Numbered from the stretch's first letter, positions 1-12,329 are shown. The stretch: 64,000 nucleotides of DNA from Asterella californica (GCA_036924285.1 JAYKYS010000002.1:44159501-44223500), one strand, 5' to 3'. Translations and numbers: made by a program. The notes: a model not told the origin generated them from the letters alone.

Positions 1-2470
1 CTCGGAGAGCTAGCAAAAGGTCCCCCGGGACCGAGTCCTTCACCTGCGCGCACGAAGTCTGATGCTTGCTTGTACATCAAGACGAGCTAAAGAACCTCTC
101 CATGTATGATGAATCCTCAGTCCCAAGTAGATCTTCTCTGGCACCTATTTGGTAAGGGTTGCCGTTCCGTCCATGTGACAAGTCATAAGGCCAAAGGACT
201 TTCACATCCTGATGTTAGGACCATCGCAGAACATGCAAGTTCTTTTACATTGTTTTGCCGAAGGCTTTATATGTGCACAAACTACTGTCATGCATGAGAA
301 ATCGTACTTCACGATACGCAGAGCTGACAAAACACCGAGACTCGACTCTGTCACACGACTCTGTCATCAGTGCTCTACCGAGACACATGTCTGGCGATTA
401 TGTGCCAACACAGCTGAAAGCGAATACACTGGCCTTCGCCAAATATCCACGTACATGTACTTGAAATTTTATAAACCCCGTATGAATATAACTTCAGCAG
501 TAGAATATAAGAGAGATCATCACATGAGCCAGGCTGCACAGCCGAGAACATTAATGCTTAGCAGTTCTTAGAGCAGCGCTACATGAGGGGAACATATAAA
601 ACACCTTGCAATATATATTTACATCTTTGTCCAAGTTAGTCTACTGTCCAAGTTACGAGTGCCTGAATACGTCACAAAAGATATTACTCGCGGATGCCGA
701 ACACACTTTAGATTACAAACTTGCACACGGGCTTCCTCCTGAGCACGTGAACCAGATGCATACTGAGTTATCGAGCTGCGACAAAACACAACCATCCCTC
801 ACGCACGTGGAACTCAATAACTCGTAATACTAGGAACTCCTAAGGCAAGGTGTACAGTTTATGGGAAAGGAGGTTTCTATATAATAAGTCTGTCGGGGAA
901 ACACGAATTTTGGAACTCCTTCTGTGTTCAAAGTTTTCGCTATAATTTTTCCCCTTTTCTATTATGAGAAGATGCAGAATGGAATTTTCTTTTGGCCTCA
1001 GTACACCCTGAGATGTGGAAGGCTGTTCCGAATACCTGCAAGAACTCGGAGTGCCCGGTACGCCTTCAAGCGTGTGCCACCATCTGGCTTTAGCCAAGCT
1101 TTGCATCAAGCATACATGAAACGGAAGAATGTGCCGCTTTAAATCATTTTTCTTTTCATCGGAGGCGCTATCAACCCATTTGCCACTGCAATTAACGTGG
1201 TAACGTTTAAAGGTCAGTAAGTCCCAGACGTCTTGCACATCCGATTTCACTTCACAGGACCAGGAAGTACTAAGGAAAATTGGTTACAACTTGAGAGTGA
1301 GTCACAAATAAAATCTGAAATGAGTGAGGTTATGGCAGCCTCCCCACTTTTAGTACAGGCTCTCCTCTGGTTTGCACAGGCGTGGGTTTCGCAGCTTCAG
1401 CTGCCGCCTTCTTCGCGGCTCTCCCAACTGCAGACTTCTCAAATGCTTCCATCCTGCCATCTTCCAAACGACTTGTAAGAGTAGCTATAACGACCCCTAT
1501 TTTGAACTCGGTATGCGAAGGTGGTAGCTCCGTTAACCCCTAAGAGAATCTTATAAGCCTTGAGAGAAAGGACCGCGCCAACTTTCTGCTACAAGGTACT
1601 CGCAATCTCGTTCTAGGCGATAAACATCAATCAGAGCCTTCGTGTCCTTATCTTTTCCACCTCTATTTGTCAATTCAGCTTTTACGTGCCCCTCAGGACT
1701 TAGAAGCGATTGGTTCCACAATCCTGACCTTGGAAAACAAACTCACCCACAGGCGACAACTTGAGAGAGAGAACAATGTGAAGAGGAGAAAAGCATCCAA
1801 ATGTTCCATTTTATTTTCCAGTATCTACAGTACGTATTTGCGGTTATGCTTCCTAAGTTCGGATATAGGAGACTAGGACTTCCCCACAGAATTCTGTTGA
1901 CCTTCAGCTTAATCTATTCAGCTTAAAACTTATACAACCCATCTGAGGCTGACGGAGTACCTAGAAAACTGAGAGTGGGCATGTCTAGCACTATAGGCAA
2001 TACTTTACGGGTTCACCAAGAGAACAAAGGACTATAAGCAGAATGAGATCGAGAAGGTTGAGATTTCAGCTCGGACAATTCGGACAGCTCCTTGAGATCC
2101 CACAGGTAAACAGGAATGTATACCCTCAGAAATGGTTCCATGTGGCTTATGTGGCTTATTCTATGAGTCGTGACTATTTCGAATGTCAGCCAAGTCAGCA
2201 ACTAAAGCTGTTCCCGGCTTTCAAATCAGCCTCCCATACATCCAACTTACATTAGCTCAAGAATCAAAAGAGTGAACCTGACCTCTAGGCGTTTGTCCTT
2301 GTCAATTCATGCATTTTGCGTGACGCAACTCCACGCAAATGATAAGAAACCCCATACAAATGTTAAGACACTTTGACACAGCAGAATCGAAGCCTACCTA
2401 AGCGTTCAGCTCCAAGCTCTCAGCATCCTGCACAACTAACGGAGCAATCCGATCCATCCTAATTCACCCG
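1..2470. other. Intergenic stretch with no supported gene
   Basis: I recognise no conserved protein, RNA or complete mobile element here. Open frames are short and overlap on both strands. The longest is a minus frame at 840-1250 without a recognisable domain. A minus-strand frame near 1,340-1,500 is Ala/Lys-rich and could be decayed gag-like sequence, but this is a guess from composition only. Confidence 0.4.
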
Positions 2471-2933
2471 AGCATGAATCCGCACAAGAAGAAGAAGCTC
2501 ACTTGCCTCTGCTGTGCAGCAAGCCCTGCTTTCGTCTGTGCTTCAGTCATCTTCGCTCGGTCCTCCTCGGTCTCCTTGGGCTGCCCACCACAGCAAGTGC
2601 ACGCGTTACCCATTCCTTGCAATTCCTCAGACCGCTACGGGGTTGGGTCCTCCGCACCGACGTGTTGGTGATTTCCGTTCCTTGAAGCTCTCCCCTTCCT
2701 TCCTTCTCATGCACTTCGATCAAACGCGCAATCCCAAATTCCTGGCATTCTTCCCTGTCTTACTTGCTGTACATCGAAGAAAACATCGTTTCTACAGTCC
2801 CCGTTCCGATCAACCTCCAGCTCAAATATTGCACAGCCTACATGTTTACCTCAGAATTCTCTCCGACTCTGAGAGGGAGTCTCCGTTTTTTTTTGTTTGG
2901 ATTTGTTTTTAGGCCTCTTTTCGCTGTGGGGCT

Positions 2934-3075
2934 TTCTGCAGCCGTATGCTGCTGCCCTTGCACAGCGTGAAGTATTGCCTATAGTGCCTAGACATGCACA
3001 GGGTAAACACCCTGTTTACATGCACATGCACTTTACGGGTTTCTGCAGCCGTATGCTGCTGCCCTTGCACAGCGT
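2934..3075. repeat. 35-bp direct repeat pair
   Basis: A 35-bp sequence beginning ttctgcagccgtatgctgct occurs identically at 2934-2968 and 3041-3075. The pair lies in a pyrimidine-rich tract just before an AT-rich region. It could be a local tandem duplication or the edge of an unrecognised element. No gene could be assigned around it. Confidence 0.7.
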
Positions 3076-4272
3076 CTCCGTTAGCCTGAATCCTGTTTCT
3101 CTCTCCCTCTCAGGTCCATGCTCTGTACAGTACACGCGGTTATTGGATCCCACATCACGCTCAAGGCAGAGCGTCCCCACATTTTCATTCCCACGAGTAA
3201 ATTAACTGTTGACCGAAGAAAACGGCAGTGCTGAAATAGCGAAGGCCCTATAGGCCTGTATCATAGTTTAGGTCTTGCCACGTTTGGCCCCGGCGACTGG
3301 AACGGAGCACGGTGTATAGTCGTACTGTAGTGTAACGTAGTGTGCACACTTCACTGTGATGAGACGATGGTTCTCTTCCGGAAAGGGAGTACAGTAGATA
3401 AACGCCCAATTTCGTTTTTTACAGAAATTTACTTGATCGCACCCTTGATACTTTTGTAATACTTAACTCCACCCTTGTTAATTTTGCATGACTCGACCGC
3501 ACCTTTTACTAGCTGAAGCAGGCTAAAATGCCATTTCATCTCAATATGAGAAGTGTATGTTAACCCTCAGTTATGTATTTATATAAAAAATTTACTTAAT
3601 ATATATTTATAATATATTATAAACCCAGATTATCTAGTACTTGTCTTCCTGCACTTCCTTTACACAGATTAATCTGTTGAATTTGCTATTACCAGTCAAA
3701 AATACGATCAACTAACGCAAAGTTAAGAGAAGTGAGGTAAAATCCAACAAAAGTATTAAGAGTGAAGTCAAGTAAATCTTTACTAGTTTTATTTATATGA
3801 CCTATATCGGTCGTTTTTCTATTTATTTTAAATACTAAATAAATATAGAATAAACACATGAACTTTCATAAATTTTATATTAATTTAATGAAATGAATAT
3901 AAGTCCTTCTTGAAATTCCGTTCGTATTGCTTGAGTATCTTTAATCAAAAATTAAATAAAAATATGACGATTTTTTTCCCAAAAAATCTCCAACCACAAT
4001 TAGGAAAGGTGTCCAGAAGTTCTCGCTGTACTAATGTATTCCTTGGGTAGGAAACATCATGTTTCAGCATCTTCGCCCGGAGTTCATCTACAACTCCTCG
4101 ATGGGGACAATCTCGAGATTGGTCTAGCTCTCGATTAGTTCTGAACCTTAAATTTTACGTCGTTATTGATCATAATGGTTTCAAAACAGGTGGTTCAAGT
4201 TTACATTTGAGATGTGTGTAATATCACGGTGTCCGACTTAATATCCTTCCGACTTAATTCCGACTTAATATC

Positions 4273-4567
4273 CTTCCCCACGGCCTTGTATAGTGAATTT
4301 AGTTTTCTCTTATTATAAAATATGTAAATATTATAAAAATATGTTATAATAAATTGTTATAAAAATTAAATTAATTTATAAATAATATATGTTAACTAGT
4401 CTCAGAGTAGCCAACTCATCCAGATATAAACCATAAGTGGAGTCCGGGTTGATGCGCTACTGGAAAGATAAAATCGAGACACTGCTTCCTAAACCGTGTC
4501 ATTTTATGAAGACATTAATTTATATTCTAACCCTTCTCGAAAGAAAAATTAGAATATAAATTATACC
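4273..4567. repeat. Dispersed AT-rich repeat, copy 1
   Basis: The segment starts ttccccacggccttgta and is clearly related along its length to 63154-63434 (shared landmarks: ttagttttctcttat, gttaacta, tgtcatttt and a closing hairpin). Both copies end in an inverted repeat of the taatttat type. It has no coding potential. It could be a MITE-like or foldback family; no target-site duplication was identified. Confidence 0.65.
4516..4563. repeat. Perfect 15-bp inverted repeat
   Basis: Arms taatttatattctaa (4516-4530) and ttagaatataaatta (4549-4563) are exact reverse complements with an 18-nt loop. It closes copy 1 of the dispersed AT-rich repeat. The second copy near 63,380-63,430 keeps an imperfect version of the same hairpin. 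Confidence 0.85.
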
Positions 4568-4593
4568 CCATGTACATTCTAAGTGTACATGGG
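4567..4593. repeat. Perfect 10-bp inverted repeat
   Basis: Arms cccatgtaca and tgtacatggg flank a 7-nt loop. The hairpin lies immediately beyond the end of the dispersed repeat, so two hairpins stand in tandem. Confidence 0.8.
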
Positions 4594-5060
4594 TGAATAA
4601 TATCCTCCTTCTATAAACACTTTTGTGATCCGGTTGGACTTCGGAAGATTTTGGTTTCAGGCTGCTGCTCATTCAGCTCGTTCTCCAATATTCGGACGTT
4701 TTCAGGAGGAGTATCGATTACTCCGGAAAATAAACTTTACCACAAGTAAAAAGAACGCAAAAGTTTTAAATACATCAAACATATCCCAGGTTTTTCTTTA
4801 TCGTCAATGTTACTCATAGTACCAGGTGACCATACTACGATTGAATAGCTTCTAGAAAACCGGAATAATCTGTACTATGTTCGAAGTATGAATCGAAAGC
4901 AAACTTCGGAGTGAGAAAGTGAAAAAAGGTGTTTTACTACTATAGCTTGTCAAGAAAAGAAAGACAAGATGCATCGCTTCTTTGGTAAATATATTAACTA
5001 ATAGGTTGGATGCATATTAAAATTTTTATATAAAAATATAATGTAATCCACATTTACTTA

Positions 5061-5142
5061 TGGGATTGAATAAAGCGATAATATTGCAAAGGGATATGAG
5101 GAAGTAAACTCATATCCCTTTGATGGGATTGAATAAAGTGAT
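5061..5142. repeat. 14-bp palindrome flanked by 19-bp direct repeats
   Basis: Arms caaagggatatgag (5087-5100) and ctcatatccctttg (5109-5122) are exact reverse complements. On both sides stands tgggattgaataaagYgat (5061-5079 and 5124-5142, one mismatch). A hairpin bounded by a direct duplication resembles a small foldback insertion, but the duplication is longer than a usual target-site duplication. Confidence 0.75.
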
Positions 5143-5279
5143 GGTAGGGATGAGGTACTACCAACGTTAAGAAACTGACAGGACTACAATGATTTTTACT
5201 AACCTCCTAAACATGGAGAAGCTACTAATAGACTTTATTCCTTAGTAACCCATCTGCTCCGTGATGAAATAGAATTCCT

Positions 5280-7190
5280 TCCATCATGGTGTAAAGTTTG
5301 CATCTCTTGATCAACGCATCAGTTCTCGGTATGCATACCTTCTAGAAAAGAGCCATCTGCAAGGAAACTTCAGATTTTCTTATACTCGTCCGATATCTCC
5401 TCAATGCTTGTGATGGTCATCAGATGCTCGTCTGGAAATGAATCATCAAACGGTTCTTCTCCCTCATCATCATAAGCTCTCGACAAAAGATCAGCATTCG
5501 TATGCTTTTTCCTTGGTCTATCTTCGATCACGTAATCGTATTCTGTTAAAATGATTTTTCAACGAGCAATACGACCTTCAGCATTAGGCTTATTGAAAAT
5601 TTTACTTTAAAACCTTGTGATCTATGACTATGGAAAATTTCCCTCCTAGCAAGTAGTGTCAAAATTTCTTCAATCCAAAGATCACTGCTAATCCTTCTCG
5701 TTCAGTCACGGAGTAATTCTTCTCCGCTGGAACCATCTGCCTACTAGCATAAGCTATAGGATGATCATGTCCATCTCCATCTAACTGACATCCGATTGCT
5801 ACATTGGAGACATCCGTATACAGACTAAATGCTTTACTCCACTCAAGTTTAGCAAGTATAGGAGTTGTCACCAATGTCTTTTTCAGCTCCTCAAATGCTT
5901 CTTTTGTCTTCTGATCATACACTATCAAGTCAAAATCAACTCCCTTCTTCATGTACATAGTCAAAGCTATTGCTTTGTTTGAGAAGGAAAAGACAAACCT
6001 ACGATAATATCCAACCATGCCAAGAAACTGTCTCAACTTTGTCAAGTTAATGAGAGATGGAAGATCTACAATCTTCTTCACCTTCTCAGTATCTACCGCA
6101 ATCCCATTCTTGGGAATGATGTGTCATAACAACATACCTTCTTCGCAACCAAAGATGCACTTCTCTGGATTTAGAGAAGCGTTGGCTTGCTCCAACCACT
6201 GCAAAACTTTGATCACATGATCAAAGTGGTCCTCCTTTCTTCCGTATACATAGAAATCGTCAATGAAATCACGAACAAACTTCCATATGAATGGTTCAAA
6301 CATCTTGTTCATGAACCTCTGAAACGTGGCTGGAGCATTACACAGTCTGAATGGCATCACTCGAAATGCAATTGTTCTCCAAGGAGTAGTCAAAGTAGTC
6401 AACTGTTGGTACTCCTGTGCTATCTTGATCTGGTTATACCCACTATAACCATCACCAAAGCTGTACCACTCATGACCAGCAACTTTTTCCAAAATCTCAT
6501 CTATAAATGGTAGAGGATAATAATCCTTCTTGGTAACTGCATTCAACTTCTTATAGTCTATGCACACTCGCATCTTATCATTCTTCTTCTTGAGAATCAC
6601 AATGGATGAAACTCATTCTGAGTTCTCCACCTCGTAGATGAAACTTGCCTCCTTCAACTTGTCTATCTCCTCCTTGATCATCATTGCCGTTGTAAGATTG
6701 ACTCTTTTCTGCTTTTGTCGAACTGGTCTTGCATTCTCCTCCAATTCGATCCAATGAGTCTTTGAAATCACCTCCTTCAAATCTTTGTAGCTGAAAGCAA
6801 ACACATGGATATATTTTTGAAATATATCTAAGAATATACTTTTCTCCTCTTGAGTGACATTGATACCGAACTTCAGGATAAAGAATCTTCTCACAATCTA
6901 TGCCTCACTCAACTCTTCTTTGTCAAGATCTTTCTCCACTTCTGATCGAGGCAACAAGTCAATAGCACTAAACTGATGTAATGATTCATCTCGACCAAAT
7001 CCTTCGTCTTCAGACGAGGATTCTTGATCGTAAGAATCTTCGGTATTTACTTCTGAGACACTCTGATCATCCTCCGTATCAGATCCTAGTAGTCACTAGT
7101 GGGTCCATCAAAGTCAGAAGTCACAACTCCAACACCCGAGAGAGGTACTATCACTCTATGGTCTCTAGGTCCAATCCGTAAGTATCCTCT
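5280..7190 (-). pseudogene. Decayed Ty3/gypsy pol (RT-RNase H)
   Basis: Read on the minus strand, the fragments appear in normal Ty3/gypsy order. A pre-RT segment (6613-6894) is followed by reverse transcriptase (6124-6600), with a palm motif FIDDF where YxDD is usual. Then comes the RT-RNase H connection with LGMVGYYRRF and the RNase H start (5659-6081, with YTDVS and ASRQMVPAEKNYSVTERE). A poor post-RNase H linker reaches about 5,280. Stops separate every block and the integrase is absent, so the element is 3' truncated and inactive. No LTR was found for it. It is too short and broken to be a functional gene. Confidence 0.85.
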
Positions 7191-7199
7191 GACATGTTG

Positions 7200-7825
7200 A
7201 ACCAGCTAGTATAAGTTTGAGGTGCAATCAAATAAAATAATCTTAAGATGGGTGAGGTTAAATCCGAAAAACTTATTAGAGATGCGGTAAAGTAAATTTT
7301 GCAATTAGCAAGACATTACTTCGAATACGTATTCCAACACAATTTTGTTTCACAAGACTGCAGATTTCACAAGTACGGGTTAAACAAAACCGAATACACT
7401 CTTTGCATCTACCAGACACTAGTTCCATAATATAGTTTCGAATATTAGTGGGACCATTTTATACAAAATATATTCTCATGGATATTCACAAAATAATAAA
7501 AATACAATGAACTTAGGACTCTATGAGAGGTGATTATAACGAGGTTTACTCTATAGAATCCCGACAGACAGTGTAAAGTCATCTTGTCCGAAATTGAGCC
7601 CCCTCTCGAGCACGGCATCCGAAGAGGCCGAGGTACGCTGGACAAGGAACTACGACACGGGATCAGGAGCCATCTTGAAAAGACAAAACGAGAAAAGTCA
7701 AACCTGCCCAAAGCACGCGTCGCTATTCATGCATTGCGTCCTTTTTCCCCAAAGGACAAATACGCTGATCATGGGCACAAACTGCGACGCAAGGTTACGA
7801 CCGTATCTTTACCTTAAACCCACGT
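7200..7825. other. Spacer after gypsy remnant
   Basis: No conserved product is recognisable. Overlapping short open frames on both strands near 7,445-7,836 look like chance frames in more GC-rich sequence leading into the TATA-like site. Confidence 0.4.
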
Positions 7826-7831
7826 TCCCCA

Positions 7832-7839
7832 TATAAAAG
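7832..7839 (+). promoter_or_regulatory. TATA-like box
   Basis: The sequence tataaaag in the context ccccatataaaagtcagcc matches a plant TATA box. It precedes a long CT-rich, GC-richer leader (7,870-8,600) and an open frame at 8,676. It may be the promoter of an unrecognised gene or the U3 promoter of an unrecognised LTR; I cannot decide between them. Confidence 0.35.
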
Positions 7840-8134
7840 TCAGCCTGAAAAATTTTCGGGCTGATCTTTTTTTAGGGAGGCCGCGGGCAGATGAGATCTC
7901 TGGTGGTAGCGGGCTGTCTTGCCAGTCTGGGCTCTAACGAGCCGCCTCCCGCCTCCTCGCTCGCTGCTCGAGTTTCGCTCGCATGCAATTGCTCTCGCAT
8001 CCTGCCTCTCGCTCTCCATCGCTCGTCGCTCGCTCAGTGCACTAGCTTCTTTTGTTCTTGCTGGCTCTTAGCTTGTTCTTCGCGTGTAGGTCCTCACTCG
8101 CTCGATCGCTCGTCCGTGCGTAGCTTGGCAGTTC

Positions 8135-8283
8135 GTGTAAGACCTTTTGAAATCGTATCGTTGTGAGCTCGCTCATTTTCCTCAAGAGTTTTCCTCGCTC
8201 GTCTTTGGTGTAAGACGTTTTGAAATCAAGGAGGGTTGTCCCCTTTTTTCCTCGTGAGTCTTGGTGTAAGGCGTTTTGAAATC
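8135..8283 (+). repeat. Three copies of a 20-bp motif
   Basis: Variants of gtgtaagacgttttgaaatc occur at 8135-8154, 8208-8227 and 8264-8283, each followed within a few tens of bases by cttttcctcgctcg-like sequence. They look like degenerate tandem units in the leader downstream of the TATA-like box. Confidence 0.7.
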
Positions 8284-8675
8284 GAGGAAGTCGCTCGCTC
8301 GTTTTCCTCACTGTTATAAGTTTTTCTTGCTCTTCTTCATGTCTCGCTCTTCTTCCTATCTTGTCTGCTATCTTGTTTTTCTCTAACTTCTTTCTCGTTC
8401 TTCTTCCTGCAGTAGCACAGCTTCACGCACGGTGCATTATCGCTTCTCCTGTCAATTTCTACCTCTCGATCTTGTCACAGTTGTGGAATCTAGCTTACCT
8501 CCCGATATTTTCCATCGCGTGCACTGTTTCTTCTCGGCTGCGGTCTTGCATTACTTGATTGCAAACCGTTTGGTGTTTCAGTTCGGGCGTTTGAACTTAC
8601 AGCATGACTAATCAAGTTAGTCGTACAGCGACTGTCAAATGAGATTCTAATGGAGGCGCGGATGGTTTCTGACGA

Positions 8676-8993
8676 GTGAGTGGGGGGAAGCTGGAGAAGC
8701 CACTTTCTGCCACTCTTGAGGACATCCGACTACAATTTCCTATTTTTTTCGATGCTTGCTTGGAGTTTGCATCTGAAATGCCAATCGTTATCGAGGATGA
8801 GACCTTTCTCTTAGCATGTGGTGCAGCTTTGTTTACTGAGGTGGCATTGGATCAGAAACGGTTCCAAGTGTATCGTGCTTTGACTCTTTGTCTTGGTTAC
8901 AGCAAAGAGTTGCATGAGATTCTGGTTAGTGCAGTGAAATTGACTTGGTCTGAGGACGGAGAAGGCTTTGTTGGCTTCAAAATGCCAGAGTGA
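8676..8993 (+). CDS. Unassigned small open frame (105 codons)
   Basis: The frame is open for 105 codons with balanced composition and hydrophobic periodicity. I do not recognise the family. It has no AUG at its left edge: the first codon is GTG, preceded by an in-frame TGA. The first internal AUG lies near 8,776. The left edge reads GTGAGT, which could be a 5' splice donor following the short AUG frame at 8,651, so the true exon structure may differ. It lies about 840 bp downstream of the TATA-like site. It may be a small host gene, a gene fragment captured by a transposon, or a chance frame. Confidence 0.25.
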   Translation: MSGGKLEKPLSATLEDIRLQFPIFFDACLEFASEMPIVIEDETFLLACGAALFTEVALDQKRFQVYRALTLCLGYSKELHEILVSAVKLTWSEDGEGFVGFKMPE

Positions 8994-9069
8994 TTTGCAG
9001 TATCCACCTGTTCCATTTGCAATATCCACTTGTTCTCTTGCATTGTAAATTATACTAGGCATTTTTGCA

Positions 9070-9145
9070 TCCCGGCTAGCGGGTCGTAGGAGATGATGCT
9101 CTTACGAAACGTCATTCCATATGGGTTTGGTGGGTTCGAGACCCA
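9070..9145 (+). repeat. Possible tRNA-derived (SINE-like) relic
   Basis: A B-box-like sequence ggttcgagacc, inside a self-complementary gggttcgagaccc, stands about 50 nt downstream of a weak A-box-like tagcgggtcgtagg. The spacing suits a pol III internal promoter. No complete tRNA cloverleaf can be drawn. It could also be chance. Confidence 0.25.
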
Positions 9146-10400
9146 CAGACGTTACAAGTTGTTTATCAGGCTGTTCAGGTGTTTTATGAGGCTGTTCCAA
9201 TGCTCGAGAAGTTCCGGTTATAGAGTAGTGACTTCTGTTTTTTCTGAAAATTTGCACTGTTGTTGTGTAAAATGTGAGTGCATGGTCCAGGGAGGGTTTA
9301 GAACCTCCAACCTCGACCGATGTCGAAACTTTTTACTTATCCTTGGTTACGATATATCACCACCCAACCAATTTAGTCCGAATACGCAGATTATACTAAC
9401 AGATTATGTAGACTCAAGCATTGACATGTGTCAGCAATAGTCGGGTCTGTTGCATAGATTCTCTCGCTGACCAGTTCACTTTTTGTTGTCCAGTTTTGAA
9501 GTCACCTGTAGACAACTCACGAGACCAGACATTTACTTGATCAGATGCCCACAATGAAGATGACACTTTCATGATCATAAGAGATAAAGGACTGCAGTGA
9601 CAGAAACCAGAAATTTAGTTTATCAGACCCCACTATGAAAATCAGATTTTATGGACCCCCGACCTGGAGTTGCTCGTGGTGCAAGTCATGTTACCATATT
9701 ACCTGGGTTGCATGTTCGGACGTCTTTTGGACCATGAACCTTATATTTTCAACAAGATTGCAAACACTTCACATAATGGTGATATCATAATGAACCGTGG
9801 GGACTCAACCCCTCAACCTTTTCGGATGTAAGTCTCAAGTTCATAACACATGGTTTCTTAGTAACAACTTTTGTGAGGGTGTATTATATTGAGTGTGAGG
9901 GTGAACTGGTGTATCCCACACAAAACAAAGTTCACATCAATATACTCTGTGTAAACAGGGTAGAGTTTAGGGTATCTAAGTAAACCCTTACTATAAAAGA
10001 AATAAACCTACACTAAGTAGAAAATCATTCCAACCCAAGTAAACTCCAAGAACTCCATTTATGCTGACTTTGAGTCTTTTGGAAGGACAAGCGGTACCAT
10101 AACTGATACGCAGTCATCCAAACAAAAAGTCAACAATGTTAGATGATCTCAAACAATGTGTTTTGCCCTAGAAAAAAATATAAAGTAGAGTCAATGATAG
10201 CTTGAAGCTAAATACTTACCAAATGTCCTCAATGACCAAAAATACGCATTCGAAGTGCATCTTCCCAGATCGTGGTACGAGGAACAAGGATCCTGTTGGA
10301 TGCTGATCTCTGACGGATAGTTGTGTCATTTTGTTGACGTTGTCTTCTTTGAATAACTTCACAGCAAATATTCTCGTTCCAATCCATAGCGGCGTAAGCT
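9146..10400. other. Non-coding region
   Basis: No protein or RNA gene is supported. On the minus strand near 9,790-9,850 a sequence with ggttgagtccc recalls a degenerate pol III B box, again without a convincing A box. Confidence 0.4.
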
Positions 10401-12323
10401 AAACGAACCTCGTGCGAGCTATCTCAATGGATCTGCTTTGTCGCAAACTTGTTGATGACAGAATGAAACATCTCGTTCATGAAGTTCTCCCTCGCACGTG
10501 TGTAAAAACGCATCTTCAACCAAGTGAAATGCTTCTCAAGAAATGCGGCTACTGCAAGATGCGTATGTTCTCCATGAGGATATCGTGCTCCTTCTCCAAA
10601 CTCTAATGAGATACATCGACGGTCACCCGGGAGGATACGACAACCCGTGTGGTCACCCGTCCAATGCTTCGCCGCTGTGAGGATATCAAAGATCATCAAA
10701 TGCGGACCCCCGTCGTCCCTACAAAACAAGCGGACATTAGCAATGAATAAAAAAAATCATGAAGCTGAAGAATAATTTGCATAGTATGATAGTGAATACC
10801 TGTCACGTGCAGCACGAACACAAGTGTAAATCCATGACTTCAACTTGTATGTTATATCATGTACTGCCAACTCAAGATACTTCAACCCTCGAGCTCATTC
10901 AGGTGCCCAGTAGTCTTCGGCAGATAGTCCTAAGTCCTCAGCTACGCGATTTACAAAGTCTGCCCTACTGCCACTGAGAGGTAGACTCTTCGTATGACAA
11001 TATGCTTTCAACTGGCTACCGAGAATACGGCTAGCTCCCTCCTGTTCCGTCTTTCCTCAATATTCCGATCTCCGGATGATATCTTCACCTCTTGCAACTC
11101 CTCCGTGAATTTTTCCACAATATTCTTTGTCTTGTGTCAAAGATCTTTTTGATTGCAAAATCCATTTCTACATAATAAACATGTAATTGGGTTACTTGTG
11201 AAAATAATGTACATGAAATACACTCATAATAAATAAAAGCACAATGGAAAGAGTCTCACGATTCAATAATGGTGTCCACGGTACGATTGTCGTCGTGGAT
11301 TATCTCCGAGATAGTCAAACCTTTGTCTGTCAACGTGGCAATGTCTTTCTCCACGGCTGCTGTCTCTATCTTCCAAGAACTAGTGGTCTCCACCCTGGTC
11401 ATGGTTATCATCTCGATAACTCGATTATCAGCAACATTGATGAATGACACAGTTCCGTGGTATCCGTTGCGAGACGAGTCCCATCTACAATCAAAACATA
11501 ATACCAACGGCTCTGCACATCAAATTATGTGGGTAAGTACTAAAAGCTGACATCAATACTTAACTCAAGTCAAACACAATGAGGAATAATGAGATCTAAC
11601 CCGTGGATGTCAATAGCTCGGACTGCAATGATTCTTTTTGCTCGGTCCATACTTCCTCCGCTGCGTTGCACCAACCAATGGCTCGATCGTTGTCACTTTG
11701 AAAGTCATATCAATACGACTCGGTGGACGCATTCAACCTCATCGCGTCCAACATGTTCGCAACATTCGTGTAACTCAGACCGACACATAAAGCAGCATGA
11801 TACATTTGACCAATCACGTCAAGTGATCCTCGATCTCTCTCCATCTCTCCGGTCGCAAACACAGTGGTGTGACCCTCATCACAACTAAACTTCAGCTGCC
11901 AACACTGTTGGTAAGCTGTGACAACAGGCTTGAGACAATAAAGAGTGCAGCCTAGCCTTGGACACTTCACACGAAATACATCACAGAACTCCAAAATCTT
12001 CCCCCGGTCCCATAACTCATACTCAACCTCTCTATGCTCTATAGGTGCCTCCTGAACGTCGTCAAGAGCCTCCTCCGCCAAATCAGAAGCATAACTATCT
12101 GCAACTCTAGCTTGACTACCTCGGCAATCATACCCTCTACATGCGTGACGTCGTCATCAGCAAGATTGTCCTCCACATGGATATCCTCGATGGACTGGGC
12201 TACACGAGCGGCACGTGCTCTCTCTAGACCGTCTGTACGATCTACAACTCCATCCAACAACCATCTCAAACACTGAACGTGTGTTGCAGCAAGTCCCGAC
12301 GTAGGACTTAGTGCACGACGCAA
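10400..12323 (-). pseudogene. Decayed DDE transposase, Kolobok-like
   Basis: Minus-strand fragments follow one another in a consistent order. An acidic N-terminal part (12,039-12,323) precedes a Cys-containing block with CPRLGC and CDEGH (11,710-12,081). A core fragment (11,256-11,507) follows with DCRWDSSRNG and HDDNRTVDTI, resembling the first and second catalytic-Asp regions. The C-terminal block (10,424-10,729) contains KHWTGDHTGC, RFYTRARENF and FHSVINKFATKQIH. This order is known to me from DNA transposases classed as Kolobok and their relatives; the class is an inference from memory of motifs. Stops and gaps separate the blocks and no terminal inverted repeats were seen, so it is inactive. 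Confidence 0.55.
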
Positions 12324-12329
12324 TCAGCT

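Larger units (their letters stand above)
3206..5270. other. AT-rich non-coding region with palindromes
   Basis: There is no credible coding frame. The region is strongly AT-rich and holds one copy of a dispersed repeat (4273-4567) and several perfect inverted repeats, listed separately. It ends where a decayed gypsy pol begins. Confidence 0.6.

Noticed and set aside
9786..9850. tRNA gene on the minus strand
   Set aside because: Only a B-box-like ggttgagtccc is present; there is no acceptor stem, A box or anticodon arm.
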